A program made the position numbers and the translations under genes. DNA of 64,000 bases from Citrobacter youngae ATCC 29220 (GTDB taxonomy: Bacteria > Pseudomonadota > Gammaproteobacteria > Enterobacterales > Enterobacteriaceae): positions 124,611 through 188,610 of the forward strand of contig NZ_GG730303.1 in the NCBI RefSeq assembly GCF_000155975.1, given 5' to 3'. Positions 28,184 through 39,845 of this stretch are shown here, one piece after another; the stretch's first letter is position 1, and each line of letters starts with the position of its first letter. Below the pieces are notes generated by a model, which worked only from the letters and a program-made list of their open reading frames with translations, had not been told where the DNA came from and ran no database searches.

Positions 28184-29329
28184 ATGAAAATCGTAATTGC
28201 CCCAGACTCTTATAAAGAAAGCCTTTCTGCCACCGAGGTAGCTCAGGCAATAGAAAAAGGATTTCGGGAAATTTTCCCCGATGCGCAATATGTGTCTGTT
28301 CCGGTTGCCGATGGCGGCGAAGGAACGGTCGAAGCCATGATTGCCGCCACGCAGGGGAGTGAACATTCCGCGTGGGTGACGGGGCCGCTGGGCGAAAAAG
28401 TGAATGCCTGCTGGGGCATGTCCGGGGATGGTAAAACCGCGTTTATCGAAATGGCGGCAGCCAGCGGTCTGGCGCTGGTTCCTCCTGAAAAGCGCAACCC
28501 GTTAGTCACCACGTCGCGAGGTACCGGCGAGTTGATTTTGCAGGCGCTGGATGGCGGTGCGCAGAGCATCATTATTGGCATTGGTGGCAGTGCGACCAAC
28601 GACGGCGGCGCGGGTATGGCGCAGGCGCTGGGGGCGAAACTCTGTGACGCCAACGGGACAGAGATTGGCTACGGAGGCGGAAGCCTGATGAGCCTGAATT
28701 CCATCGATATCTCGGGACTGGATCCGCGCTTGAAAACCTGTTCAATTCGCGTCGCCTGTGATGTGACCAATCCGCTCACGGGTGATACCGGCGCTTCACG
28801 CATCTTTGGCCCGCAGAAAGGGGCGACGGAAGAGCGCATTCTCGAACTGGATCGCAATCTGTCTCACTATGCCGACATCATTAAAAAATCGCTGCGGGTT
28901 GACGTGAAGGACGTTCCCGGTGCCGGCGCGGCAGGTGGAATGGGCGCTGCGTTAATGGCTTTTTTAGGCGCGGAGCTGCGCAGCGGCATCGAGATCGTGA
29001 CCCAGGCGCTCAATCTGGAAGAACATATTCACGACTGTACGCTGGTGGTCACTGGCGAGGGCCGTATCGACAGCCAGAGTATTCACGGCAAAGTGCCGGT
29101 GGGGGTGGCGAATGTCGCGAAAAAGTACCACAAGCCGGTGATTGGTATTGCCGGTAGTCTGACGCGCGATGTGGAGGTGGTGCATCACTATGGCATCGAT
29201 GCGGTGTTTAGCGTATTAACCACCATCAGCACGCTGGAAGAGGCTTTCCGTGGGGCATTTGATAATATTTATCGCGCTTCAAGAAACATTGCCGCCACGC
29301 TGGCGATAGGAATGCGCAGTGCGGGGTGA
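28184..29329 (+). CDS. garK: GarK, glycerate 2-kinase
   Basis: A 381-residue glycerate kinase type 1. Starts MKIVIAPDSYKESLSATEVAQAI; contains VPVADGGEGTVEAM and IGIGGSATNDGGAGMA, the family's nucleotide and substrate loops. It phosphorylates glycerate to 2-phosphoglycerate, ending the galactarate/glucarate route. Last gene of garPLRK; its stop codon overlaps the -35 element of the rnpB promoter. Confidence 0.96.
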   Translation: MKIVIAPDSYKESLSATEVAQAIEKGFREIFPDAQYVSVPVADGGEGTVEAMIAATQGSEHSAWVTGPLGEKVNACWGMSGDGKTAFIEMAAASGLALVPPEKRNPLVTTSRGTGELILQALDGGAQSIIIGIGGSATNDGGAGMAQALGAKLCDANGTEIGYGGGSLMSLNSIDISGLDPRLKTCSIRVACDVTNPLTGDTGASRIFGPQKGATEERILELDRNLSHYADIIKKSLRVDVKDVPGAGAAGGMGAALMAFLGAELRSGIEIVTQALNLEEHIHDCTLVVTGEGRIDSQSIHGKVPVGVANVAKKYHKPVIGIAGSLTRDVEVVHHYGIDAVFSVLTTISTLEEAFRGAFDNIYRASRNIAATLAIGMRSAG

Positions 29330-29354
29330 CATTGGTCTGCAAACCCTCTATACT
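29326..29354 (+). promoter_or_regulatory. rnpB promoter
   Basis: -35 GTGACA (29326-29331), a 17-bp spacer and -10 TATACT (29349-29354). A GC-rich discriminator (GCGCGCC) follows before the RNA start at 29362, as expected for a stable-RNA promoter. Confidence 0.85.
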
Positions 29355-29361
29355 GCGCGCC

Positions 29362-29738
<377 letters not shown>

Positions 29739-29743
29739 TCTTA

Positions 29744-29775
29744 AAGAACCCCGCTTCGGCGGGGTTCTTGCTTTC
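29744..29775 (+). terminator. intrinsic terminator of rnpB
   Basis: AAGAACCCCGC, a TTCG loop, and GCGGGGTTCTT, followed by GCTTTCT. Confidence 0.9.
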
Positions 29776-29790
29776 TGAGCAGGATGTTAT

Positions 29791-29962
29791 GCCTGATGGC
29801 GCTGCGCTTATCAGGCCTGCTGGGTGGAACTGGTTTGGTAGGCCGGATAAGGTGGTTACACCGCCATCCGGCAGAAGTTTTCCTGATGGCGCTGCGCTTA
29901 TCAGGCCTGCTGGGTGGGGCTGGTTTGGTAGGCCGGATAAGGTGGTTACACCGCCATCCGGC
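29791..29962. repeat. two-copy tandem BIME downstream of rnpB
   Basis: Two nearly identical 90-bp units (CCTGATGGCGCTGCGCTTAT starting at 29792 and 29882), each with a pair of inverted REPs. The copies differ at only a few positions (for example GGAACTGG against GGGGCTGG). Confidence 0.92.
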
Positions 29963-30684
29963 AGAAGTTTAACCTGTCACGTTGGGCGTGCTTTACCACG
30001 GATCTGGCGTTTATTTCCCATTCATCTAATCTTTATTTGACCTTTATTTATGCGTCGGGCTTCTTTTATTTGAGGGAATGTCTGGCGGGAGATTTCATTT
30101 TTTGTGATGACCAGCACAAAACGCTGTGCGATACGTTTTTATCGAGAATAATCGAACGCAATCGATCGCCATCACAAAATTACTTGCTAAAAAATCGCAC
30201 AAAATGACTGTTAACATAATGTTTAACTTGATAATGACTTGTGTGTTTGTGTTTAAAAATTAATAACCGCAATGTTTCTTTACAAACAAATAAGGCAAAA
30301 AAACGTGATGCATAACGTTATTTAATCCCCATAACCGACAAAATATAATTATATTTGATAAGTTACTTATTAAATTTAAGCGCAAATTTGCCTGATAATT
30401 ACTCCGTAATTGATTGAAATATAGCCTTTCACGTTTTTTAAGAATAGCCTGGAAAGCGGGTATGTTATTGCCATAAAAATTCGTTATCCCCCCATCTTTT
30501 TTTGATTAAAGTCAGGATAAAGTGAGATCGTTATTTCATATCTATATGATTAATAAGAATTTTTAAATTTAATAATAATCTTACAAAATGTAAGTGAAGG
30601 GGATTTGTGAGTGGTCGCACATATCCTCGTTTGCTTAATTTGGTACACTTCCTGCCGTCAACAAAGTTATTAGAGCAGGTCGAT
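29963..30684. other. tdc upstream region, AT-rich, no gene seen
   Basis: About 720 bp, strongly AT-rich, with no frame of 60 codons or more except the tdcA 5' extension. In E. coli the space between rnpB and tdcA holds yhaC, yhaB and the activator gene tdcR; none is visible here. It contains a CRP-like motif near 30103-30118 (TGTGA-N6-GCACA), far upstream, and the proximal tdc promoter at 30606-30657. Confidence 0.6.
30606..30649 (+). promoter_or_regulatory. tdc promoter: CRP site and -10 element
   Basis: TGTGAGTGGTCGCACA (30606-30621) is a CRP site. TACACT (30644-30649) is a plausible -10. If transcription starts near 30656 the CRP site is centred near -42, a class II arrangement like E. 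coli tdcP. Confidence 0.75.
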
Positions 30685-31623
30685 ATGAATACTATTTCTC
30701 TCCCTAAAACACAGCACTTAGTGGTCTTTCAGGAAGTCATCAGAAGTGGTTCTATCGGCTCAGCTGCAAAAGAATTAGGGTTAACTCAACCCGCTGTCAG
30801 CAAAATCATTAATGACGTTGAGGCTTATTTCGGTATTGAGTTAGTCGTGCGTAAAAATACCGGTGTGACGTTGACCCAGGCAGGGCAGGTGATGCTCTCG
30901 TGGTCTGAATCCATTACTCGTGAAATGAAAAACATGGTTGATGAGATGAACAGCATGACGAGCAACGCGGTAGTTGATGTGTCGTTTGGCTTTCCTTCAT
31001 TGATTGCCTTCACCATCATGTCCGGCATGATTAAAAAATTTAAAGAGGTGTTCCCAAAGGCGCAGGTTTCCATGTATGAAGCGCAGCTCTCCTCGTTCTT
31101 ACCCGCGCTTCGTGACGGGCGCCTGGACTTCGCCATCGGTACGCTGAGTGACGAGATGAAACTACAGGATCTGCACGTTGAGCCGCTCTTTGAGTCAGAC
31201 TTCATCCTGGTCGCCAGCAAGTCCCGAACATGCACCGGCATCACCTCGCTGAGCGCGTTGAAAAACGAACAGTGGGTGTTGCCACAAACGAATATGGGAT
31301 ACTACAGCGAACTTCTAACTACGTTACAAAATAATGGCATCAGCAGTGAAAACATCGTTAATACTGACTCCGTCGTCACCATTTATAATCTTGTTCTCAA
31401 TGCTGATTTCTTAACAGTAATTCCCTGCGATATGACCACACCGTTTGGCTCAAACCAGTTTATTACTATCCCGGTACAAGAGACGTTACCCGTCGCGCGT
31501 TATGCCGCCGTGTGGTCGAAGAATTATCGAATTAAAAAAGCAGCATCTATTTTGGTGGAATTAGCCAAAGAATATTCATCATATAATTGTCGAAGACGAA
31601 GGCAATTAATCGAAATTGGTTAA
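30685..31623 (+). CDS. tdcA: TdcA, LysR-type activator of the tdc operon
   Basis: A 312-residue LysR-family regulator. HTH: VFQEVIRSGSIGSAAKELGL and TQPAVSKIINDVEAYFG, residues about 13-50; the C-terminal effector domain follows. It activates the operon it heads. The ATG at 30685 gives the family length; a frame opening with GTG at 30607 would start inside the CRP site and is rejected. Confidence 0.96.
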   Translation: MNTISLPKTQHLVVFQEVIRSGSIGSAAKELGLTQPAVSKIINDVEAYFGIELVVRKNTGVTLTQAGQVMLSWSESITREMKNMVDEMNSMTSNAVVDVSFGFPSLIAFTIMSGMIKKFKEVFPKAQVSMYEAQLSSFLPALRDGRLDFAIGTLSDEMKLQDLHVEPLFESDFILVASKSRTCTGITSLSALKNEQWVLPQTNMGYYSELLTTLQNNGISSENIVNTDSVVTIYNLVLNADFLTVIPCDMTTPFGSNQFITIPVQETLPVARYAAVWSKNYRIKKAASILVELAKEYSSYNCRRRRQLIEIG

Positions 31624-31721
31624 AGATTGAACTTGTTTTAATACGGACGCAACGCCATCTGCCTGTATCTGGCAATGGTTACGGTTATCTATTTACTTTA
31701 ATACCCAGGTAAGAGGTTCTA

Positions 31722-32711
31722 ATGCACATTACATACGATCTCCCGGTTGCAATTGAAGATATCCTCGAAGCGAAAAAAAGACTGGCGGGGAAAATATATA
31801 AAACGGGAATGCCTCGCTCTAACTATTTTAGTGAACGTTGCAAAGGGGAAATTTTCCTCAAGTTTGAAAATATGCAGCGTACCGGTTCATTCAAAATTCG
31901 CGGCGCTTTTAACAAGCTCAGTTCATTAACCGAAGCTGAAAAACGTAAAGGCGTGGTGGCTTGCTCTGCGGGTAACCATGCGCAAGGGGTTTCTCTCTCC
32001 TGCGCCATGCTTGGAATCGACGGCAAAGTGGTGATGCCGAAAGGCGCGCCGAAGTCTAAAGTCGCGGCAACCTGCGATTATTCCGCAGAAGTTGTGCTGC
32101 ACGGCGACAATTTCAACGACACCATCGCTAAGGTTAGCGAGATTGTGGAAACGGAAGGCCGTATCTTTATTCCACCATACGATGATCCGAAAGTCATTGC
32201 CGGTCAGGGCACGATTGGTCTGGAAATTCTGGAAGATCTGTACGATGTCGATAACGTGATTGTGCCAATTGGCGGCGGCGGACTGATTGCGGGTATTGCA
32301 GTTGCAATTAAATCTATTAACCCGACGATTAAAATTATTGGCGTACAGTCTGAAAACGTACACGGCATGGAGGCTTCTTTCCGCGCTGGAGAAATAACCA
32401 CGCACCGAACGACCGGCACCCTGGCGGATGGTTGTGACGTTTCCCGCCCGGGTACTTTAACGTATGAAATCGTTCGTGAGTTGGTGGATGACATTGTCCT
32501 GGTCAGCGAAGATGAAATTCGTAACAGCATGGTGGCATTAATTCAGCGAAATAAAGTTGTGACTGAAGGTGCCGGCGCGCTGGCATGCGCAGCATTATTA
32601 AGCGGGAAATTAGATAGCTATATCCAGAACAGAAAAACAGTCAGCATTATTTCTGGCGGTAATATCGATCTTTCTCGTGTATCTCAAATTACTGGTTTAG
32701 TTGACGCTTAA
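31722..32711 (+). CDS. tdcB: TdcB, catabolic (anaerobic) threonine dehydratase
   Basis: A 329-residue PLP enzyme. [10 protein letters not shown] contains the PLP-binding Lys58; [16 protein letters not shown] is the phosphate-binding glycine loop. No C-terminal ACT domain, as expected for the catabolic AMP-activated form. It deaminates threonine to 2-oxobutyrate and serine to pyruvate. It lies 98 nt after tdcA. Confidence 0.97.
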   Translation: MHITYDLPVAIEDILEAKKRLAGKIYKTGMPRSNYFSERCKGEIFLKFENMQRTGSFKIRGAFNKLSSLTEAEKRKGVVACSAGNHAQGVSLSCAMLGIDGKVVMPKGAPKSKVAATCDYSAEVVLHGDNFNDTIAKVSEIVETEGRIFIPPYDDPKVIAGQGTIGLEILEDLYDVDNVIVPIGGGGLIAGIAVAIKSINPTIKIIGVQSENVHGMEASFRAGEITTHRTTGTLADGCDVSRPGTLTYEIVRELVDDIVLVSEDEIRNSMVALIQRNKVVTEGAGALACAALLSGKLDSYIQNRKTVSIISGGNIDLSRVSQITGLVDA

Positions 32712-32730
32712 AATACTTCGTTGAGGATAG

Positions 32731-34065
<1,335 letters not shown>

Positions 34066-34096
34066 TCCTTAAGCTCAGGATGAGCGGAGTAGTGAA

Positions 34097-35305
34097 ATGA
34101 ATGAGTTTCCGGTAGTACTGGTTATTAACTGTGGTTCATCTTCCATTAAATTTTCAGTGCTCGATGCAGCAAACTGTGAAGTTTTAATGGCGGGAATTGC
34201 AGACGGTATTAACTCTGAAAATGCGTTCATAGCAATTAATGGAGGAGAGCCAGCTAAGCTGGCTCACCACAGCTACGAAGATGCATTAAAAGCGATTGCC
34301 GTTGAACTGGAAAAACGTAATTTAATGGACAGCGTGGCCTTAATTGGCCACCGCATTGCCCACGGCGGAAATATCTTTACCGAATCAGCAATTATTACTG
34401 AGGAAGTTATCGACAATATTCGGCGGGTATCGCCATTAGCACCGCTACATAATTATGCGAACCTGAGCGGGATCGAATCCGCTCAGCACCTTTTCCCGGG
34501 CGTGCAGCAGGTCGCGGTATTTGATACCAGCTTCCACCAGACGATGGCCCCTGAAGCCTATCTGTACGGTTTACCGTGGAAATATTTTGAGGAGTTAGGC
34601 GTTCGTCGTTACGGCTTCCACGGCACGTCGCACCGCTATGTTTCGCAACGGGCGCATGAACTTCTGGATCTGCAGAATGATGACTCTGGTCTGGTGGTGG
34701 CGCACCTGGGGAACGGCGCGTCCATCTGTGCGGTACGTAACGGGCAGAGCGTTGATACCTCGATGGGCATGACGCCGCTGGAAGGGTTGATGATGGGCAC
34801 ACGCAGCGGCGACGTAGATTTCGGCGCGATGGCGTGGATTGCCGGCGAAACCAACCAGACGCTCGGCGACCTTGAGCGCGTAGTGAATAAAGAGTCCGGT
34901 TTGCTGGGTATTTCCGGTTTGTCTTCCGACTTACGTACGTTAGAAAAAGCCTGGCACGAAGGGCATGAGCGGGCGCAGCTGGCGATTAAAACGTTTGTAC
35001 ATCGTATTGCGCGTCACATCGCCGGACATGCCGCATCGCTGCATCGTCTTGATGGCATTATTTTCACCGGTGGAATCGGTGAGAACTCGGTATTAATTCG
35101 CCGTTTGGTTATAGAGCATCTGGCCGTTTTAGGCGTGAGCGTCGACAGCGAGATGAATAACCTGCCAAATTCCCATGGCGAAAGAATTATCTCTAATAAG
35201 GATGCTCGCGTTATTTGTGCGGTTATTCCCACAAATGAAGAGAAAATGATTGCTCGTGATGCCATTGCGTTAGGCAAAATTAATACACCAGTAGCATTTG
35301 CATAA
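34097..35305 (+). CDS. tdcD: TdcD, propionate/acetate kinase
   Basis: A 402-residue acetokinase-family enzyme. [20 protein letters not shown] at the N-terminus and [14 protein letters not shown] are the two family signatures; GGIGENS is the adenosine loop. It makes ATP from propionyl-phosphate in the 2-oxobutyrate fermentation route. Confidence 0.97.
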   Translation: MNEFPVVLVINCGSSSIKFSVLDAANCEVLMAGIADGINSENAFIAINGGEPAKLAHHSYEDALKAIAVELEKRNLMDSVALIGHRIAHGGNIFTESAIITEEVIDNIRRVSPLAPLHNYANLSGIESAQHLFPGVQQVAVFDTSFHQTMAPEAYLYGLPWKYFEELGVRRYGFHGTSHRYVSQRAHELLDLQNDDSGLVVAHLGNGASICAVRNGQSVDTSMGMTPLEGLMMGTRSGDVDFGAMAWIAGETNQTLGDLERVVNKESGLLGISGLSSDLRTLEKAWHEGHERAQLAIKTFVHRIARHIAGHAASLHRLDGIIFTGGIGENSVLIRRLVIEHLAVLGVSVDSEMNNLPNSHGERIISNKDARVICAVIPTNEEKMIARDAIALGKINTPVAFA

Positions 35306-35333
35306 TTAATTTTCAGCAGAGAGATTATTTTTC

Positions 35334-37628
35334 ATGAAGGTAAATATCGATACCAGCGATATGCTGTATGCCGAAGCCTGGAATGGCTTTAAAGGTACGG
35401 ACTGGAAAGAAGAAATTAATGTCCGTGATTTTATTCAGCACAACTACACGCCTTATGAAGGGGATGAATCTTTCCTCGCCGAAGCAACGCCAGCAACCAC
35501 CGCGTTGTGGGAAAAAGTTATGGCGGGCATCCGTATTGAAAACTCGACGCATGCGCCGGTTGATTTCGATACCAATATAGCCACCACGATTACCGCGCAT
35601 GACGCCGGTTATATTGAGCAAGAGCTGGAAAAAATCGTCGGTCTGCAAACGGATAAGCCGCTCAAGCGCGCCCTGCATCCGTTTGGCGGCATCAACATGA
35701 TCAAAAGCTCTTTTGATGCTTATGGTCGTGAGATGGATGCTAATTTTGAATACCTGTTTACTGACCTGCGTAAGACCCACAACCAGGGCGTATTCGACGC
35801 CTACTCTCCGGATATGCTGCGCTGCCGTAAATCCGGCGTACTGACCGGTCTGCCGGACGGCTATGGTCGTGGCCGTATCATCGGTGACTACCGCCGCGTC
35901 GCGCTGTACGGTATCCGCTATCTGGTGCGTGAGCGTGAACTGCAGTTTGCCGATCTTCAGTCGAATCTGGAGTGGGGGCAGAATCTTGAAGCCACGATTC
36001 GTCTGCGTGAAGAGCTGTCTGAACATCGTCGCGCTCTGCTGCAAATGCAGGAAATGGCGGCGAAGTATGGCTGCGATATTTCCCGTCCGGCGCGTAATGC
36101 GCAGGAAGCGGTACAGTGGGTGTACTTTGCTTACCTGGCTGCGGTGAAATCGCAGAACGGCGGCGCCATGTCGCTGGGCCGTACCGCATCGTTCCTCGAC
36201 ATCTACATTGAGCGCGACTTCAAAGCGGGAATTTTAGACGAGCAGCAGGCGCAGGAGCTGATCGACCACTTCATTATGAAGATCCGTATGGTGCGCTTCC
36301 TGCGTACGCCGGAATTCGACACCCTGTTCTCTGGCGACCCTATCTGGGCGACCGAAGTCATCGGCGGTATGGGGCTGGATGGCCGCACGCTGGTGACCAA
36401 AAACTCGTTCCGCTACCTGCATACGCTGCACACCATGGGACCTGCGCCTGAGCCGAACCTGACGGTGCTGTGGTCTGAGCAGCTACCGATTGCCTTCAAA
36501 AAATACGCCGCCCAGGTGTCTATCATCACCTCGTCTTTGCAGTACGAAAACGACGATCTGATGCGTGCCGACTTTGACAGCGATGACTATGCCATTGCCT
36601 GCTGCGTAAGCCCGATGGTGATCGGCAAGCAAATGCAGTTCTTTGGCGCGCGCGCCAACCTCGCCAAAACGTTGCTGTACGCAATCAACGGCGGTGTGGA
36701 TGAGAAGCTGAAAATCCAGGTCGGGCCGAAAACGGCGCCGCTGATGGATGAAGTGCTGGATTACGACACGGTGATGGAGAGCCTGGACCACTTTATGGAC
36801 TGGCTGGCCGTGCAGTACATCAGCGCACTGAACATCATCCACTACATGCACGACAAGTACAGCTACGAAGCTTCGCTGATGGCGCTGCACGATCGTGATG
36901 TTTATCGCACCATGGCCTGCGGTATGGCGGGGCTGTCCGTGGCGGCGGATTCGCTGTCGGCTATCAAATACGCCCGCGTGAAACCGATTCGTGATGAAAA
37001 CGGTCTGGCGATTGATTTTGAAATCGAAGGCGACTACCCGCAATACGGCAACAACGACGAGCGTGTGGACAGCATTGCCTGCGACCTGGTCGAACGCTTT
37101 ATGAAGAAAATTAAGGTGTTGCCAACCTATCGTAATGCGGTGCCGACGCAGTCCATTCTGACCATCACCTCCAACGTGGTGTACGGCCAGAAAACCGGTA
37201 ACACGCCGGACGGACGTCGCGCAGGCACGCCGTTTGCGCCAGGGGCTAACCCGATGCACGGCCGCGATCGCAAAGGTGCGGTGGCGTCGTTAACGTCGGT
37301 CGCCAAACTGCCGTTTACCTATGCCAAAGACGGTATCTCGTACACCTTCTCCATTGTGCCGGCTGCGCTTGGCAAAGAGGATGCGGTGCGTAAAACCAAC
37401 CTGGTCGGTCTGCTGGACGGTTACTTCCATCATGAAGCGCATGTGGAAGGCGGGCAGCATCTGAACGTTAACGTTATGAACCGTGAAATGTTGATGGATG
37501 CCATTGAGCACCCGGAAAACTATCCGAACCTGACGATCCGCGTGTCTGGCTATGCGGTGCGCTTCAACGCGCTGACCCGCGAACAGCAGCAGGATGTTAT
37601 TTCACGTACTTTCACCCAGGCGCTCTGA
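35334..37628 (+). CDS. tdcE: TdcE, 2-ketobutyrate/pyruvate formate-lyase
   Basis: A 764-residue glycyl-radical enzyme, close to PflB. The active-site pair Cys423-Cys424 lies in [10 protein letters not shown]; the radical Gly739 lies in RVSGYAVRF, 26 residues from the end. It needs a PFL-activating enzyme encoded elsewhere. It converts 2-oxobutyrate to propionyl-CoA plus formate, or pyruvate to acetyl-CoA plus formate. Oxygen-sensitive. Confidence 0.97.
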   Translation: MKVNIDTSDMLYAEAWNGFKGTDWKEEINVRDFIQHNYTPYEGDESFLAEATPATTALWEKVMAGIRIENSTHAPVDFDTNIATTITAHDAGYIEQELEKIVGLQTDKPLKRALHPFGGINMIKSSFDAYGREMDANFEYLFTDLRKTHNQGVFDAYSPDMLRCRKSGVLTGLPDGYGRGRIIGDYRRVALYGIRYLVRERELQFADLQSNLEWGQNLEATIRLREELSEHRRALLQMQEMAAKYGCDISRPARNAQEAVQWVYFAYLAAVKSQNGGAMSLGRTASFLDIYIERDFKAGILDEQQAQELIDHFIMKIRMVRFLRTPEFDTLFSGDPIWATEVIGGMGLDGRTLVTKNSFRYLHTLHTMGPAPEPNLTVLWSEQLPIAFKKYAAQVSIITSSLQYENDDLMRADFDSDDYAIACCVSPMVIGKQMQFFGARANLAKTLLYAINGGVDEKLKIQVGPKTAPLMDEVLDYDTVMESLDHFMDWLAVQYISALNIIHYMHDKYSYEASLMALHDRDVYRTMACGMAGLSVAADSLSAIKYARVKPIRDENGLAIDFEIEGDYPQYGNNDERVDSIACDLVERFMKKIKVLPTYRNAVPTQSILTITSNVVYGQKTGNTPDGRRAGTPFAPGANPMHGRDRKGAVASLTSVAKLPFTYAKDGISYTFSIVPAALGKEDAVRKTNLVGLLDGYFHHEAHVEGGQHLNVNVMNREMLMDAIEHPENYPNLTIRVSGYAVRFNALTREQQQDVISRTFTQAL

Positions 37629-37641
37629 CGCCGGAGGGATT

Positions 37642-38037
37642 ATGAGAAAAGTTATTGCAACCGAATGTGCGCCAGGGGCCATTGGGCCTTACGTACAGGG
37701 TGTGGATCTGGGCAGCATGGTGCTGACGTCAGGTCAAATTCCGGTGTGCCCACAGACCGGTGACGTGGCGGAACACGTGGCCGATCAGGCGCGCCAAAGC
37801 CTGGAGAACGTGAAAGCGATCGTCGAGTCCGCAGGTTTGAAAGTGAGCGATATCGTCAAGACGACGGTTTTCGTTTCTGACCTGAATGACTTCGCCACCA
37901 TTAACCAGGTGTACCAGCAGTTTTTTGATGAGCACAAGGCAATCTACCCTACGCGCAGCTGCGTACAGGTCGCCCGCTTACCAAAGGATGTGAAGCTGGA
38001 GATTGAAGCCATCGCCGTGCGTGGCGATACGCTGTAA
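37642..38037 (+). CDS. tdcF: TdcF, RidA-family (YjgF) enamine/imine deaminase
   Basis: A 131-residue RidA/YjgF protein. APGAIGPYVQGVDLG at the N-terminus and RSCVQVARLPKDVKLEIEAIAV at the C-terminus are the family signatures, including the catalytic Arg. It probably clears reactive 2-aminoacrylate/enamine from TdcB and TdcG. The start at 37642 has GGAGGG upstream; the longer frame begins inside tdcE. Confidence 0.95.
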   Translation: MRKVIATECAPGAIGPYVQGVDLGSMVLTSGQIPVCPQTGDVAEHVADQARQSLENVKAIVESAGLKVSDIVKTTVFVSDLNDFATINQVYQQFFDEHKAIYPTRSCVQVARLPKDVKLEIEAIAVRGDTL

Positions 38038-38125
38038 TCCCTTGCGGGGCGATCGTCACGATCGCCCCGATCCTTAATGAGTGTGAAACCTGGTCTTCAC
38101 TGAACGGCAATCCGAGGGTGTGGAT

Positions 38126-39490
38126 ATGATTAGCGCATTCGATATTTTCAAGATTGGCATTGGACCTTCCAGTTCCCATACCGTGGGGCCAATGAACGCA
38201 GGTAAAAGCTTTATCGATCTGTTGGTCAGCAGCGGGGAACTCCCCAGGACCACGCACATCGTGGTCGATCTTTATGGATCGCTCTCTCTGACCGGAAAAG
38301 GCCATGCGACAGACGTCGCCATCATGATGGGACTGGCAGGCAACAGTCCGCAAAACGTTAATATAGATTCAATCGCTGGCTTTATTCAGGAAGTGGCCCG
38401 CACCGGACGTTTACCGGTTGCCGAGGGCACGCATGTTGTTGATTTCTCCCCAGACGAAAATATTCTCTTTCATCCCGAAACGCTGCCGCGCCATGAAAAT
38501 GGCATGCGTATTACCGCATGGCACGGCAACGAGACGCTGTTAAGTAAAACCTATTACTCCATCGGCGGTGGTTTTATCGTTGAAGAGGAGCAATTCGGTC
38601 AGGCGCATGACGTTGAAACGCCCGTACCCTACAACTTTCATTCCGCCAGCGAACTGCTGAAACTGTGCGAGCGCAACGGGCTATCTGTTTCCGGCCTGAT
38701 GATGCAAAACGAGCTGGCGATGCGCAGCAAAGAGGAAATCGATGCTGGCTTTGCCGCCATCTGGGACGTCATGCACGCCGGGATTGAGCGCGGCATGAAC
38801 ACCGAAGGCGTCCTGCCGGGGCCGCTTAACGTCCCGCGACGCGCCGTGGCGCTGCGCCGACTGCTGGTTTCCAGCGATAACCTGTCCAGCGACCCGATGA
38901 ACGTGATCGACTGGATCAACATGTTCGCGCTGGCGGTGAGCGAAGAGAACGCCGCCGGGTGTCGGGTTGTTACCGCGCCAACCAACGGCGCATGTGGGAT
39001 TATTCCTGCCGTACTGGCCTATTACGACAAATTCCGCCGTCCGGTGAATGCCAACTCCATCGCCCGTTATTTACTGGCGGCAGGAGCGATAGGCGCGCTG
39101 TATAAGATGAACGCCTCGATTTCTGGTGCCGAAGTGGGCTGTCAGGGAGAGATTGGCGTGGCCTGCTCCATGGCGGCAGCCGGGCTGACGGAGCTGCTTG
39201 GCGGTAGCCCTGCGCAGGTATGCATTGCGGCGGAAATCGCTATGGAGCATAACCTGGGGCTGACCTGCGATCCGGTGGCCGGGCAGGTGCAAATACCGTG
39301 TATCGAACGCAACGCGATCAACGCGGTAAAAGCCGTGAACGCCGCGCGTATGGCGCTACGCCGGACGTCTGAGCCACGCGTTTCGCTCGATAAAGTGATC
39401 GAGACCATGTACGAAACGGGCAAAGATATGAATGACAAGTACCGTGAAACCTCTCGCGGTGGTCTGGCGATTAAAGTGGTTTGTACCTGA
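38126..39490 (+). CDS. tdcG: TdcG, L-serine dehydratase (iron-sulfur)
   Basis: A 454-residue single-chain [4Fe-4S] L-serine deaminase. Starts MISAFDIFKIGIGPSSSHTVGPM (serine dehydratase beta domain); the alpha domain carries TNGACGIIPAV, GCQGEIGVACSMAAAGL and LTCDPVAGQVQIPCIERNA with the cluster cysteines. ATG at 38126 is preferred over GTG at 38120 on spacing to GAGGG. It converts serine to pyruvate and ammonia. Last gene of the tdc operon. Confidence 0.96.
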   Translation: MISAFDIFKIGIGPSSSHTVGPMNAGKSFIDLLVSSGELPRTTHIVVDLYGSLSLTGKGHATDVAIMMGLAGNSPQNVNIDSIAGFIQEVARTGRLPVAEGTHVVDFSPDENILFHPETLPRHENGMRITAWHGNETLLSKTYYSIGGGFIVEEEQFGQAHDVETPVPYNFHSASELLKLCERNGLSVSGLMMQNELAMRSKEEIDAGFAAIWDVMHAGIERGMNTEGVLPGPLNVPRRAVALRRLLVSSDNLSSDPMNVIDWINMFALAVSEENAAGCRVVTAPTNGACGIIPAVLAYYDKFRRPVNANSIARYLLAAGAIGALYKMNASISGAEVGCQGEIGVACSMAAAGLTELLGGSPAQVCIAAEIAMEHNLGLTCDPVAGQVQIPCIERNAINAVKAVNAARMALRRTSEPRVSLDKVIETMYETGKDMNDKYRETSRGGLAIKVVCT

Positions 39491-39526
39491 GATGAAAGGG
39501 CATGAGGCTGACGTGCGTTTGTAGTT

Positions 39527-39563
39527 TGTAGGCCGGATAAGGCGTAAGCGCCGCCATCCGGCA
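39527..39563. repeat. single REP after tdcG
   Basis: GGCCGGATAAGGCGTAAGCG closing with CCGCCATCCGGC, a single palindromic unit between tdcG and its terminator. Confidence 0.85.
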
Positions 39564-39584
39564 GTGGGGTGATCAACGTAGCGA

Positions 39585-39615
39585 TAAAAAGGTGCACTTT
39601 AGTGCGCCTTTTTTG
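39585..39615 (+). terminator. intrinsic terminator of the tdc operon
   Basis: AAAAAGGTGCACT, a TT loop, then AGTGCGCCTTTTTT: a strong hairpin with a T-tract. Confidence 0.88.
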
Positions 39616-39845
39616 TTGTGATCTGCCTCAAAAGAAGAAATTCCATTCTTTATATTGAAGTAAAAGAGAAAATATTTCTTAACTTTTAGAAATTACAGGG
39701 GTTTGTTTGTGAAGTTTTTCTCTGATCCTGCGGGTATGATTTCTTCATTACTCCAATAGCTCACCTGCACCCACGTACTGCGTATCGCATTAAGGCAGTG
39801 CGAAAAAAATAAAAAAACCTCTACCTACACATTGAGCGGAAAATT
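39616..39845. other. cyuP upstream region
   Basis: 230 bp, AT-rich, between the tdc terminator and cyuP. It should carry the cyuPA promoter and the CyuR (DecR/YbaO) site known from E. coli. I see no confident -35/-10 pair; GGAAAATT precedes the cyuP ATG. Confidence 0.45.

Noticed and set aside
29768..30040. 90-codon frame with repeated MPDGAALIRPAG-like peptides
   Set aside because: It is a translation of two tandem BIME units; the repeat explains the open frame.
30607..30684. 26-codon N-terminal extension of TdcA
   Set aside because: The GTG would lie inside the CRP site and upstream of the predicted transcript start.
36483..37259. 258-codon frame antisense to tdcE
   Set aside because: Shadow of a strongly conserved glycyl-radical enzyme gene; no ribosome site or homology seen.
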